A stretch of DNA of 64,000 bases. Source: Comamonadaceae bacterium M7527. Its GTDB lineage: Bacteria > Pseudomonadota > Gammaproteobacteria > Burkholderiales > Burkholderiaceae_C. Shown here in pieces: positions 53,061-62,803 of the stretch. A program made the position numbers and the translations under genes. Location: positions 1,240,001 to 1,304,000 of the forward strand of contig CP087990.1 in the NCBI GenBank assembly GCA_021044545.1, in the 5' to 3' direction. The notes under the pieces were generated by a model. That model was not told where the DNA came from, ran no database searches, and saw only the letters and a list, made by a program, of their open reading frames with translations. Every line of letters starts with the position of its first letter. Position 1 is the stretch's first letter.

Positions 53061-53192
53061 ATGCCAATCAAGCCTGGGCCCAAACCAATTGCCAAATCAA
53101 CGGGCAAACCTGATAAGCGTCGACGTGACAACAAGGAAACGCCAAAGAATACGCCTGACCTCAAGCCTCACAAGCATAAAAAGGGCGATTAA
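53061..53192 (+). CDS. Very small Lys/Pro-rich basic protein
   Basis: 43 residues starting MPIKPGPKPIAKSTGKPDKRR and ending HKHKKGD, preceded by AAAGGAGGACAGAT, a near-perfect Shine-Dalgarno. Disordered and nucleic-acid-binding-like by composition. Lies beyond the 3' end of the reverse transcriptase, pointing toward it. The next 260 bases to 53455 hold no convincing gene. Confidence 0.5.
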   Translation: MPIKPGPKPIAKSTGKPDKRRRDNKETPKNTPDLKPHKHKKGD

Positions 53193-53455
53193 CGGTAGTG
53201 GGGTGCGCCTGCGTCAGTACCCATCGTGAGCGACGGCAACCAGCCTGCAGTTGTCATTGCCAAACCGGCCGACCGGAGTGCAGCGAAAGGCGTCTCTCCC
53301 GATCACTCGCCTGAGCGTCCGCCTCCGCCGAAAACTGACACACGCACTAGCGCGGCGATGGGCAGAGTTGCAGCTATTTCGGTCAAACCATCCTCCAACG
53401 ATTCGATGTGCGTCAACAGCGCACATGCGGCATCGCCGTCGCTACAAACGTCCCC

Positions 53456-55516
53456 TCAGTACCCTGCAGCATTGATCTCGGTCAGCGCGGCGATCAGGTG
53501 TCTGCGGCCGGTCTTCAGCCACTTGAACGGGATGCGCCCAGTCCTCGCTTTCGTCGCATGAACCACCGCGTGGGAAAGCTCACCCTCACCGCGCTTCTTG
53601 TGCAGTTCTTCGACAAGCGTATGCGTGTTCGGGAACTTGGTCTTGAAGGCTTTGCGGCCGATAACGTCCCCGAACTTCCCCAGAGTTCGCACGCCCATAC
53701 TTCCGTCGCGCTTGAAGAGGTCGTCGACCAGGAGATCGTTGAAGACATCAAGCATGCTGACCCAGGCGGTGGGGTTCGTCTTGAAGTAGCCCTTGCACGC
53801 AACAATCTTTGACTCGGCGTGACGATAGTTCTTGCCGAAGAACTTCCGCCAGTTGACCGCGAAGTCCATGCCGGTCATCTCGTGAAGCGCCAGCCGGATT
53901 CCGCACACCTTGGTGTCGGCACGGCGCAGCAGGCCGTTTTCCCGCAGCACGATCTTGGCCAGCGGATGGATGTCGCGGATCGGCTTTCGAACCTCGCAGT
54001 CCAACAGCGCAGCTAGCCACCCCGCAGCCAGGGCAACGTCGGCGTCATTGCTTCGCATCGAGACGTTCAAGAGTCGGTCTCTCCGGCCTTTGGCGATCTC
54101 AAACCAAGGCATGCCGAAATGCAACCGCGTTCGAAGCCAAGATGTCCGGGAATAGAGCAGCGCATAGTCAGCCTGCCGCTCGGTCAAGTGCGAAAGACGG
54201 TGCAGCGCGCTCCACAGGGCCGCGGTCAGCTCTGGCGTACTGGTTCGCGGCGCCCACAGCTTCTTCAGGGACGAGCGCAAGCGCCTAGTGCGCGACCTAG
54301 AAAGACGATCATCCGCCGCCGTCACTAAGCTGGCCCGGATCGCCGGGTAGAGATCCTGCGTTTGGATGTGGCTGAGCAGCCGATCAGCATGCTTGTCGGG
54401 TAGGGACCGAAACTTCTGCAGGTAGGCTGAGACCTGGGGGTAGTAGTGCGGCGCATGCTCGAAGACACGCCAAAGGCGGTCAAGCACACGAAGCGACGGA
54501 TCTGCCTTGGCCAACAGGAACTTGAACCTAGTTGAGTCCGTGACCCGATAGCCGCCTTCGCGCGGTGCAAGCTCAGCGAGCCTGCTTCGAATACCTGCCT
54601 GGTCGGGCTCCGGTCCGCTCAAGACTGTCTCCACAGGCGAGCTAACAGACTTCAACTCGTCCCGGATATCCTTCACCTGGTGGATGTCGATCTTCCCCGA
54701 CTGCGGAAACAAGCCCACGTCCTTGCTCAGTCGGTCAAGTGAGACGAGCGCGTACCGCAAGTGATCCTCGCTCTTGGCGAAGAGACGGATGTCATCGACG
54801 TACCGGAAGTACTTGACGTCGAAGCGGGTGCGGAAGTTGTCGTCGAAGTGCTTGAGCACTGCTTCGGAAATCAAGCCCGAGCTCAACGGCCCCTGCGGGA
54901 TGCCGTGGTCGTGATAAATCTGAGTCGTCGTTGCCGTCCATTTGTTCAGAAGGCGGGTCAGTTCCATACAGAAATCATGGTCAAGGCCAATTTCCTTGAG
55001 CATGTGGCGCAGCACGTTGTGATCAATGCTGTCGTAGAACGCCGTGAGATCAAAGCTTGCGGTCCACGTGTAGCCGTTCGCAAAGACCGTCTCCGCAGCC
55101 TTGTTGAAGGCCTTGTAACCATCGGTCCAACGGCGGTAGAACCAGAGGCTCGTCGCTCCCGCGTACTGGTGACCAAACACTTGGCGGTTGTACTTGCTTC
55201 TGACGCGCGGATGCAGACGCTCGGCGACGATATTGGCCATCGCTTGGTACACGATCTGGTCCTCGATGCCCAGCAACGTGTACGGACGCAGGATGCCCGA
55301 AGGCTTCGGCAGGAAAAGCTTGCACGCGTCGGATGGCTCAAAAATGCTTCGATCAAGTCGATCTTTTAGATGCTTGAGCAGGGCCCCGTCTGAGGTCGCG
55401 TAGGCCGAGTACAGCTCCCGGAAGTGCGACTTGTACGTCCGATCTGGATTCGAGCGAATCCATTGCCATGCACGCTGCAGATTCTCTAGACGCGCGGCAG
55501 ACTTCGGGAACGGCAT
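53456..55516 (-). CDS. Reverse transcriptase of the defence/unknown-group type
   Basis: 686 residues. RT motifs are complete: PSGILRPYTLLGIEDQIVYQAM (RT1-2), SFDLTAFYDSIDH (motif A, Asp156), HGIPQGPLSSG (motif B, 205-213), FRYVDDIRLF (motif C, 239-242) and a thumb region after QSGKIDIHQVK. A helical C-terminal extension of about 400 residues without an endonuclease, maturase or integrase domain follows. This fits the DRT/Abi-like RTs that act in anti-phage defence and not group II introns. AAAGGA precedes the ATG. No retron-type msr-msd was recognised. Confidence 0.88.
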   Translation of the reverse strand: MPFPKSAARLENLQRAWQWIRSNPDRTYKSHFRELYSAYATSDGALLKHLKDRLDRSIFEPSDACKLFLPKPSGILRPYTLLGIEDQIVYQAMANIVAERLHPRVRSKYNRQVFGHQYAGATSLWFYRRWTDGYKAFNKAAETVFANGYTWTASFDLTAFYDSIDHNVLRHMLKEIGLDHDFCMELTRLLNKWTATTTQIYHDHGIPQGPLSSGLISEAVLKHFDDNFRTRFDVKYFRYVDDIRLFAKSEDHLRYALVSLDRLSKDVGLFPQSGKIDIHQVKDIRDELKSVSSPVETVLSGPEPDQAGIRSRLAELAPREGGYRVTDSTRFKFLLAKADPSLRVLDRLWRVFEHAPHYYPQVSAYLQKFRSLPDKHADRLLSHIQTQDLYPAIRASLVTAADDRLSRSRTRRLRSSLKKLWAPRTSTPELTAALWSALHRLSHLTERQADYALLYSRTSWLRTRLHFGMPWFEIAKGRRDRLLNVSMRSNDADVALAAGWLAALLDCEVRKPIRDIHPLAKIVLRENGLLRRADTKVCGIRLALHEMTGMDFAVNWRKFFGKNYRHAESKIVACKGYFKTNPTAWVSMLDVFNDLLVDDLFKRDGSMGVRTLGKFGDVIGRKAFKTKFPNTHTLVEELHKKRGEGELSHAVVHATKARTGRIPFKWLKTGRRHLIAALTEINAAGY

Positions 55517-56020
55517 AACAAACGTGTCCTTTAGGAAAGCGTTTTCACGCGGGTAGAGGCTTCACTGGTCATCGATGCGCTCGGTTTCCAACCAGAGCGT
55601 CAAGACACGGCCAGCCCCCTTTGCTGCGTGAACATTGCATGGAATGGTAACTGCCGATTTCAGCGCAGTTGAGCGAAAAGCTGCCCGCAAGGACTTCTCG
55701 TCTGCTTCGTGTCATTAAGCTGCCGCTCGTCGGGCGGAGGGTAAAGGCTGCAACCAACCTGAGACCGACATTTATCCGGTTCAACTCCCCTATGCTTGGC
55801 CACTGACATGGTCCAACCCAATCGCTGTAACCCGCATGAATACTGGGTTCGACTTATGGACACGTCCACAAGGCAACAGAGAAAAAAGAGAGAAATTCGG
55901 ACTCTGAGGCCAAAAACCGGAGAAATGTGCCCTGCCGCGTCCACAAGGAAAAACGCGGAAGCCCGCTAATACAGGGCTTTCCGGACATGAAAAAGGGGGA
56001 CAGAGAAAATCTGTCCCCCC
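55517..56020. other. Gene-free stretch between the reverse transcriptase and ssrA
   Basis: I see no convincing gene. CGTCCACAAGG occurs twice (near 55862 and 55938) and the ssrA terminator closes the region. It may hold the reverse transcriptase promoter, a non-coding RNA template or an attachment site. Confidence 0.4.
55990..56019 (-). terminator. ssrA terminator
   Basis: GGGGGACAG (55995-56003) pairs with CTGTCCCCC (56011-56019); on the minus strand it is followed by TTTTT. Directly downstream of the tmRNA 3' end. Confidence 0.85.
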
Positions 56021-56025
56021 GCATA

Positions 56026-56399
56026 TGGTGGAGCTGGCGGGAATTGAACCCGCGTCCGCGAGCCTTATTCGTATGGTTCTACGTGCGTAGTCGTCTGATT
56101 TAAATCTCGCTTCTTTGGTCGCGCAGCAACACGCTACCCAAGACGCCAGTTACCTTGAATCTCACACCCGACTAAGTAACCCAGCCGTGTGCCAGCCAAC
56201 GTAAATTCCCTCATAGCCGGGAGGTATTGCTACCCCCTTGCCCAGCCCGTCAGCATGCTGTTTTGAGTCTCACAGCTTAAGCTGCGAGTGCGAAACGTTC
56301 GTCGTTTGCAGTTAGTTTTTTTCAGCGGATTTACGAGGTGACTGAACCTCGGCACGCCCCACCACGCTTCCGAACCCACGTCGAAACCAGTGCAGCCCC
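56026..56399 (-). ncRNA. ssrA: tmRNA (transfer-messenger RNA)
   Basis: Rescues stalled ribosomes. The minus strand starts GGGGCTGCACTGGTTTCGAC, the typical tmRNA 5' end, and ends GGTTCAATTCCCGCCAGCTCCACCA-like (56026-56050) with an encoded CCA. The tag frame at 56309-56277 reads ANDERFALAA followed by TAA. Length about 374 nt. Its 3' end points at the reverse transcriptase/island, as expected for an integration hot spot, but I found no second copy of the 3' end in the window. Confidence 0.93.
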
Positions 56400-56443
56400 A
56401 AGTCGCCTAGTTTACGTTAAATTCGCCCCAAGCGCACGGGGCG

Positions 56444-57106
56444 CTACAGGTTTAACAGCTGTAGCAGCTCAAGCGGCTTGTCAATATGGGCTTGTGCACC
56501 CCAGGTGGACGCGTCGTTGTTCGAGCCCAAGTAGCCATACAGGGCTGCAACAGTGGGCATGCCTGCGGCCAGGCCTGCAACCATATCGCGCTCATCGTCA
56601 CCGACATAGATGCAGTGCTTGGCATCAACGCCAGCGCGCCTGGCAGCCTCCAACAGCGGTGCCGGGTGTGGCTTGGGGTGTGGTGTGGTGTCGCCGCTTA
56701 CTACCGTGCATGCATTGCCAAACAGCGGCATACGCTTCACTGTAGGGAGCGTGAAGCGCTCGCTTTTGTTGGTCACAACGCCCCACTTCATGCCTGCAGC
56801 TTCTATACGCGCTATCAGCTCAGCCACCTCATCAAAGACCACGGTATTGGCCAGCAAGTTACGCTCAAACTCCTCAAAAAATTCGTTGCGCATCTCGGCA
56901 AAGTCGGCATGGTCTGGCGACATGTCAAAGCCGACTTTGAGCATGCCGCGTGCACCAGCGCCCGCCATGGGGCGGTAAACGTCCAATGGCAATGGCGGCA
57001 TACCGCGCTTGGTTCGCATGCGATCGGCGGCAGCACCCAAATCTGGCGCGCTGTCGATGAGGGTGCCGTCCAGATCAAACAGGACCAAATGTACGTTGGA
57101 GAACAT
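56444..57106 (-). CDS. gph: Phosphoglycolate phosphatase
   Basis: 220 residues, HAD family: VLFDLDGTLIDSAPD with Asp11 as nucleophile, KWGVVTNKSERFT (motif II) and IYVGDDERDMVAGLAAGMPTVAALYGY (motif IV). Removes 2-phosphoglycolate from DNA repair. 6 bp after ubiG; the usual partner in beta-proteobacteria. Confidence 0.9.
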   Translation of the reverse strand: MFSNVHLVLFDLDGTLIDSAPDLGAAADRMRTKRGMPPLPLDVYRPMAGAGARGMLKVGFDMSPDHADFAEMRNEFFEEFERNLLANTVVFDEVAELIARIEAAGMKWGVVTNKSERFTLPTVKRMPLFGNACTVVSGDTTPHPKPHPAPLLEAARRAGVDAKHCIYVGDDERDMVAGLAAGMPTVAALYGYLGSNNDASTWGAQAHIDKPLELLQLLNL

Positions 57107-57112
57107 GGTGGC

Positions 57113-57843
57113 TTAGGCCTGCTTGGTGGTGGCCAACATGTAATTCACGCTGGTGTCGCCACCCAACCAGTAGTGCTTGGTCAATGGGTTGTATGACATG
57201 CCTTTGGTGGCGTTGAGCTGCAAGTCGGCGGCTCTGGCGTAGCTGGCCAGTTCACTGGGCTTGATGAATTTGGCGTATTCGTGCGTGCCTTTGGGCAACA
57301 GCTGCAGCACATACTCTGCGCCCACAATAGCAAACAAAAATGCCTTGGGGTTGCGGTTGATGGTGGAGAAAAAAACCGTGCCGCCGGGCTTTACCAGGGT
57401 GGCACAGGCCTGCACCACGGATGCGGGGTCTGGCACGTGCTCTAGCATTTCCATGCAGGTCACTACATCAAACTGGCCAGGCTGCTCTGCGGCCAGCGCC
57501 TCAGCGCTCATTTCGCGGTACTGCACGTTGGGCGTTTGCGCCTCCAGCGCATGCAGCTTGGCCACGCTCAGCGCTTTGCTCGCCAAATCAATGCCCAGCA
57601 CATCAGCGCCAGCACGGGCCATGGCATCACTCAAAATGCCGCCGCCACAACCCACATCAAGTACACGCTTGCCAACAATATCAACCTGCTCACGCATCCA
57701 GTTCAACCGCAAGGGATTAATTTGGTGCAATGGTCGAAACTCACTATCCGGATCCCACCACTTGTGGGCCAAGGCTGAAAACTTGGCCAATCAGCTGGGT
57801 CTGCGTTTACTTCGGGTGCGGCGGTGTGGTGTGGCGTAGTCAT
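57113..57843 (-). CDS. ubiG: Ubiquinone biosynthesis O-methyltransferase, frameshifted near 57790
   Basis: SAM-dependent methyltransferase for two steps of ubiquinone synthesis. LAKFSALAHKWWDPDSEFRPLHQINPLRLNWM, VLDVGCGGGILSDAMARAGADVLGID (SAM site) and VVTCMEMLEHVPDP. The normal N-terminus MTTPHHTAAPEVNADPAD lies in another frame from 57843; one missing T in GATTGGCC joins them (about 243 residues). Without it the ORF starts at a TTG at 57790. Confidence 0.88.
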
Positions 57844-57861
57844 AGCGTGCATTATCGCGCC

Positions 57862-57916
57862 CATAAAAAAAACCGCCCTGCCTTGTGCCCTATTGGCACC
57901 CGGCAAAGCGGTTTTA
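57862..57916 (-). terminator. Terminator after the OmpA-family gene
   Basis: On the minus strand AAAACCGCTTTGCC pairs with GGCAGGGCGGTTTT (one bulge) and runs into TTTTTT. It lies between the OmpA-family gene and ubiG. Confidence 0.65.
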
Positions 57917-57978
57917 TTGTCGTTTGCAAGAGGCTGCTTGCAGCAGCCCCTTTTGACCGGCGTTAGCCGTTGACTGGA

Positions 57979-58584
57979 TTAACGTGAGCCAACCACTTCA
58001 ACTTCAACGCGACGGTTCTTGGCACGACCTTGACGTGTGCTGTTGTCAGCAACTGGGCTGGTCTCGCCTTTACCTTCGGTGTAGATGCGGTTGGCGTCGA
58101 TGCCCTTGGACACCAAGTAAGCCTTGACAGCTTCAGCACGCTTTGTTGACAACATCTGGTTGTAGCTGGCTGGGCCGCTGGTGTCGGTGTGACCAACAGC
58201 AACGATTACTTCCAAGTTGATGTCTTTTACTTTTGCGATCAAGCCGTCCAGTTTGGCTTTGCCAGCTGCTTGCAACACGGCCTTGTCGAAGCCAAAGAAG
58301 GCGTCAGCAGCGTAAGTAACCTTGGCTGGAGCAGCAGCTGGTGCTACGGCTGCAGGCGCAGGTGCTGGCTTGGCAGCAGGTGCTGGTGCAGCAGCAACAA
58401 TGGCGCCATCACAACCAACAGCAGCTGTGGCTGGTGTCCAGTTGGCAGCACGCCAGCAGAATTCGTTGGTGCCGTTTTTCCAAGCGGTACCGTCAGCGCT
58501 TACCCAGTTGTTAACTTCGGCGCTGGCAGCGGTTGCCAAAGCAGCGGTTGCGATCAGCATTGCAACTTTGTTTAGTTTGATCAT
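57979..58584 (-). CDS. OmpA-family outer-membrane protein
   Basis: 201 residues from the ATG at 58584 (AGAGGATTTCC). Signal peptide MIKLNKVAMLIATAALATAASA; a Pro/Ala-rich linker (AAPAPAAKPAPAPAAVAPAAAP); the C-terminal OmpA peptidoglycan-binding domain has EVIVAVGHTDTSGPASYNQMLSTKRAEAVKAYLVSKGIDANRI and GRAKNRRVEVEV. No beta-barrel domain is seen, so it may be a periplasmic or small anchored protein. Confidence 0.9.
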   Translation of the reverse strand: MIKLNKVAMLIATAALATAASAEVNNWVSADGTAWKNGTNEFCWRAANWTPATAAVGCDGAIVAAAPAPAAKPAPAPAAVAPAAAPAKVTYAADAFFGFDKAVLQAAGKAKLDGLIAKVKDINLEVIVAVGHTDTSGPASYNQMLSTKRAEAVKAYLVSKGIDANRIYTEGKGETSPVADNSTRQGRAKNRRVEVEVVGSR

Positions 58585-58964
58585 GGAAATCCTCTTTCTC
58601 TTTATGCGCAACGCTTGCGCGACATGGATAAACGCTTCGAGTGACTACCACTGAAAACGATTTAAACATTTTAGCCACAACTCTCGGCCTGTCGTCAGCG
58701 CAGAGCGTGAAGACGGGCCACAGTCGTTGACTTTTTTTAAAGCCCGTAGCCGAAATACAACAAAAGAATTAGCCGGTGCCGCCGCATCCGGCTTGGCGCC
58801 TCGTGCAGCTGGCCCACAGGCTGTGCGCGCGAGCTTGACTTCACCCTGTTTGCGCCACGGACAAGGGCTTGTCGCAATGGGGCCGGTGCGGTTTGGCACG
58901 CTTTTAAAGCGCTTAAAATGACTGGTTAGCCTGAGGCTTCTCAACTAAACCAAGTACACAGCAC
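58585..58964. other. Divergent promoter region between the OmpA-family gene and gyrA
   Basis: 380 bp with no gene; should contain both promoters. TTGACT at 58727 could be a -35 for gyrA, but no good -10 follows at a standard distance, so I do not assign promoters. Confidence 0.5.
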
Positions 58965-61685
58965 ATGACCCAGTTCGCCAAAGAGACCTTGCACATCAGC
59001 CTTGAAGAGGAAATGCGCCGCAGCTACCTAGATTACGCCATGAGCGTGATCGTGGGCCGGGCACTGCCTGATGCGCGTGATGGCTTGAAGCCAGTGCACC
59101 GCCGCGTGCTGTACGCCATGCACGAGCTCAACAACGACTGGAACAGGCCTTACAAAAAGTCTGCGCGTATTGTGGGCGACGTGATTGGTAAGTACCACCC
59201 ACACGGCGACACTGCGGTGTACGACACCATTGTGCGTATGGCGCAAGACTTTTCATTGCGCCACATGCTGGTGGACGGTCAGGGCAACTTTGGCTCTATT
59301 GACGGCGACAACGCCGCGGCCATGCGTTACACCGAAATTCGTCTGGCAAAAATCGCCCACGAAATGCTGGACGACCTGGACAAAGATACCGTTGATTTTG
59401 GCCCCAACTACGACGGCTCAGAGCAAGAACCGCTGGTGATGCCCTCTCGCTTGCCCAACTTGTTGGTCAACGGCTCCGCAGGTATTGCGGTGGGTATGGC
59501 TACCAACATTCCGCCGCACAACTTAAACGAAGTGGTTGATGCCTGCATGCACATGCTGCACAACCCAGAGGCCACTGTTGAAGACCTGATGGAAATCATT
59601 CCGGCGCCAGACTTTCCTACCGCCGGCATTATTCACGGCATTGGCGGGGTGAAAGAAGGCTACCGCACCGGTCGCGGTAAGGTCATCATGCGTGCGCGCT
59701 GCCACTTTGAAGACATTGACAAAGGCCAACGCGAGTCCATCATCGTTGACGAACTGCCTTACCAGGTCAACAAAAAGACCTTGCTCGAACGCATAGCCGA
59801 GCTGGTCACAGAAAAGAAAATTGAAGGCATCAGCCACATTCAGGACGAGTCAGACAAATCTGGCATGCGCGTGGTCATTGAGCTCAAGCGCGGCGAAGTA
59901 CCAGAAGTGGTGCTCAACAACCTGTACAAGCAAACCCAGCTGCAAGACACCTTTGGCATCAACATGGTGGCGCTGGTCAACGGCCAGCCCAAGTTGTGCA
60001 ACCTCAAAGACCTCATTGATATTTTCTTGCAGCACCGCCGTGAGGTGGTCACACGCCGCACGGTATTCACGTTGCGCAAAGCGCGCGAGCGCGGCCATGT
60101 GCTTGAGGGTCTGGCCGTTGCCCTGGCCAACATCGACGAGTTCATCGCCATCATTCGCAATGCGCCCACACCACCCGTGGCCAAAGCCGAATTGCTGACC
60201 AGGTCATGGGACAGCCAATTGGTGCGCGAAATGCTCACCCGCACCCGCGAAGACGGCGCCACCATCAACGCTGACGACTACCGCCCAGACGGCGTAGACC
60301 GCAACGTAGGCATGGGCGCGGACGGTTTGTACCGTTTGTCCGAGACGCAAGCGCAAGAAATTTTGCAAATGCGCCTGCAACGCCTGACTGGCCTCGAACA
60401 AGACAAAATTGTGTCCGAGTACAAGGGCGTCATCGCTGAGATTGACGACCTGCTTGACATTTTGTCCAAACCATCGCGCGTCAGTGTCATCGTGGGTGAT
60501 GAGCTCACCGCTATCAAAACCGAATTTGGCCAAACCAAAATTGGCGCGCGCCGCTCAGAGATTGAGTACAACGCCCAAGAACTGGCCACCGAAGACCTCA
60601 TCACGCCAGAAAACATGGTGGTGACTTTGTCGCACACGGGCTACATCAAGAGCCAGCCCCTGACTGAATACCGCGCACAAAAGCGCGGCGGCCGCGGCAA
60701 AATGGCTGCCGCCACCAAAGAAGACGACTGGATTGACCAGCTCTTTATTGCCAACACGCACGACTACATTCTCTGTTTTTCCAACAAGGGCCGCGTGTAC
60801 TGGCTCAAGGTGTGGGAAGTGCCGGCGGGCTCGCGCAACTCGCGCGGTCGCCCCATCGTGAACATGTTCCCGCTGCAAGAAGGCGAAAAAATCAACGTGG
60901 TGCTACCTCTCACCGGTGACCACCGCACTTTCCCAGAGAACAACTTTGTGTTCATGGCAACCAGCATGGGCACGGTCAAGAAGACGCCACTGACCGACTT
61001 TTCCAACCCACGCAAAGCCGGCATTATTGCCGTGGCTTTGGACGACAACGACTACCTCATTGGCGCCTCGCTGACCGAAGGCAATCATGATGTGATGTTG
61101 TTCTCGGATGGCGGCAAAGCCGTGCGCTTTGACGAAAACGATGTACGTCCCATGGGCCGTAACGCCCGCGGCGTGCGTGGCATGATGCTGGAAGATGGTC
61201 AAAACGTGATTGCCATGCTGGTCTCGCCCAGCGATGTCACGCAAGTCGACAGCGCCGGTGGCGCCTACCCCACCAGTGTGCTCACAGCCACTGAAAACGG
61301 CTACGGCAAGCGCACACCCATTGAGGAATACACCCGCCACGGTCGCGGCACCAAAGGCATGATTGCCATTCAACAAAGCGAGCGTAACGGCCAAGTGGTC
61401 GCCGCCACGCTGGTGCACACCGAAGACGAAATCATGCTCATCACCGACACTGGTGTGTTGGTGCGCACACGCGTATCAGAAGTGCGCGAAATGGGCAGGG
61501 CCACACAAGGTGTGACCCTCATTGGCCTGGACGCAGGCAGCAAACTGTCTGGCATGCAACGCATTGCCGAGCGTGATGCAGAGTCTGACGCTGCTGAAGA
61601 CGCAGATGTTGACGCAGACAGCGCGCAAAACGGCGACAACAACAGTGATGCAGATACCACCGGCGACAGCGGCTCTGCTGAATAA
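58965..61685 (+). CDS. gyrA: DNA gyrase subunit A
   Basis: 906 residues. Start MTQFAKETLHISLEEEMRRSYLDYAMSVIVGRALPDARDGLKPVHRRVLYAM. Catalytic Tyr122 in MRYTEIRLAK. The quinolone pocket HPHGDTAVYD has Thr83 and Asp87; many wild-type genes have Ser at 83. The C-terminal beta-pinwheel contains the GyrA box QKRGGRGK. An acidic tail of about 35 residues rich in Asp, Asn and Ser ends the protein. Confidence 0.97.
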   Translation: MTQFAKETLHISLEEEMRRSYLDYAMSVIVGRALPDARDGLKPVHRRVLYAMHELNNDWNRPYKKSARIVGDVIGKYHPHGDTAVYDTIVRMAQDFSLRHMLVDGQGNFGSIDGDNAAAMRYTEIRLAKIAHEMLDDLDKDTVDFGPNYDGSEQEPLVMPSRLPNLLVNGSAGIAVGMATNIPPHNLNEVVDACMHMLHNPEATVEDLMEIIPAPDFPTAGIIHGIGGVKEGYRTGRGKVIMRARCHFEDIDKGQRESIIVDELPYQVNKKTLLERIAELVTEKKIEGISHIQDESDKSGMRVVIELKRGEVPEVVLNNLYKQTQLQDTFGINMVALVNGQPKLCNLKDLIDIFLQHRREVVTRRTVFTLRKARERGHVLEGLAVALANIDEFIAIIRNAPTPPVAKAELLTRSWDSQLVREMLTRTREDGATINADDYRPDGVDRNVGMGADGLYRLSETQAQEILQMRLQRLTGLEQDKIVSEYKGVIAEIDDLLDILSKPSRVSVIVGDELTAIKTEFGQTKIGARRSEIEYNAQELATEDLITPENMVVTLSHTGYIKSQPLTEYRAQKRGGRGKMAAATKEDDWIDQLFIANTHDYILCFSNKGRVYWLKVWEVPAGSRNSRGRPIVNMFPLQEGEKINVVLPLTGDHRTFPENNFVFMATSMGTVKKTPLTDFSNPRKAGIIAVALDDNDYLIGASLTEGNHDVMLFSDGGKAVRFDENDVRPMGRNARGVRGMMLEDGQNVIAMLVSPSDVTQVDSAGGAYPTSVLTATENGYGKRTPIEEYTRHGRGTKGMIAIQQSERNGQVVAATLVHTEDEIMLITDTGVLVRTRVSEVREMGRATQGVTLIGLDAGSKLSGMQRIAERDAESDAAEDADVDADSAQNGDNNSDADTTGDSGSAE

Positions 61686-61688
61686 ACC

Positions 61689-62803
61689 GTGAGCGACACT
61701 CGTCCATACAACTTCTCGGCTGGCCCAGCGGCCATGCCGCTTGAGGTGCTGGAGCGCGCGGGGCGCGAAATCAGCAACTGGCATGGTGTGGCATGGGCGT
61801 CATGGAAATGAGCCACAGAGGCGCCGCCTTTGGTGAAATCCTGGAGCGTACATTGGCAGACATACGCGAGGTGCTGGCGGTGCCCGCGCACTTTCATATT
61901 TTGTTTGTGCAAGGTGGCGGTTTGGCGCACAACGCCATTGCCCCCATGAACTTGCTGGGCAAGCCCAAAACAGCTGGCGCACCCAAAGCAGACTTTGTGG
62001 TCAGCGGCAGCTGGAGCCACAAATCAAGCCTTGAAGCCAAGCGCTACGGTGATGCACAAGTCGCATTTAACGGCAAGGCTGACGGCTTTAAAACGGTGGC
62101 CAGTGCCAGCAGCTGGGCGCTGCGCAACAACATAGACTACGTACACCTGTGCAGCAACGAAACCATTGACGGTATTGAGTTTGCTTCGTTGCCGGACTTG
62201 GCAGCACTGGGCATAGACGCACCGCTGGTGGTGGACTGCTCAAGCCACATTGCCTCGCGCCGCGTTGAGTGGCAGCGTATTGGTGTTGCGTTTGCGGGTG
62301 CTCAAAAAAACCTGGGCCCTGCCGGTGTGACGCTGGCTTTTGTGCGCGACGACTTGCTTGACCGCGCCATGCCCATTTGCCCTTCGGCCTTTGAGTACAA
62401 AAACATTGCGGCCAACAACTCCATGTTCAATACGCCGCCCACCAACGCGATTTACATGGTGGGCCTGGTGTTTGAGTGGCTAAAAAGTCAAGGCGGCCTG
62501 GCGGCCATAGAGGCGGCCAATGCAGCCAAGGCTGATGTCTTGTACCAAGCCATAGACAGCTCTGGCTTTTACAGCAACAGCATTGACCCAGCTTGGCGCT
62601 CACGCATGAATGTGCCGTTCAAGTTGGCCAATGAGTCACTCAACGACATATTTTTAACGCAAGCCAAGCAAGCTGGCCTGTTGGCCCTCAAAGGTCACAA
62701 GTCAGTAGGTGGCATGCGCGCCAGCATTTACAACGCCATGCCACTGGCCGGTGTACAAGCACTGGTGGCATTTATGCAAGACTTTGAAGCACATCACGCA
62801 TGA
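61689..62803 (+). CDS. serC: Phosphoserine aminotransferase, frameshifted near 61790
   Basis: PLP enzyme of serine (and pyridoxal phosphate) synthesis. A GTG at 61689 opens SDTRPYNFSAGPAAMPLEVLERAGREISNWHGV, the normal start, but hits a stop at 61808. One missing G in GTGGCATG restores the frame to MGVMEMSHRGAAFGEI. The PLP Lys is in FAGAQKNLGPAGVTL. Repaired length 371. 3 bp after gyrA; overlaps pheA by 4 bp. Confidence 0.9.

Noticed and set aside
53214..53426. Arg-rich minus-strand ORF between the small basic ORF and the reverse transcriptase
   Set aside because: No ribosome-binding site and a composition typical of chance GC-rich frames.
53456..55516. Group II intron maturase or retron
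   Set aside because: No maturase X or HNH domain, no intron RNA domain V or msr-msd pattern recognised, and a long unrelated helical extension.
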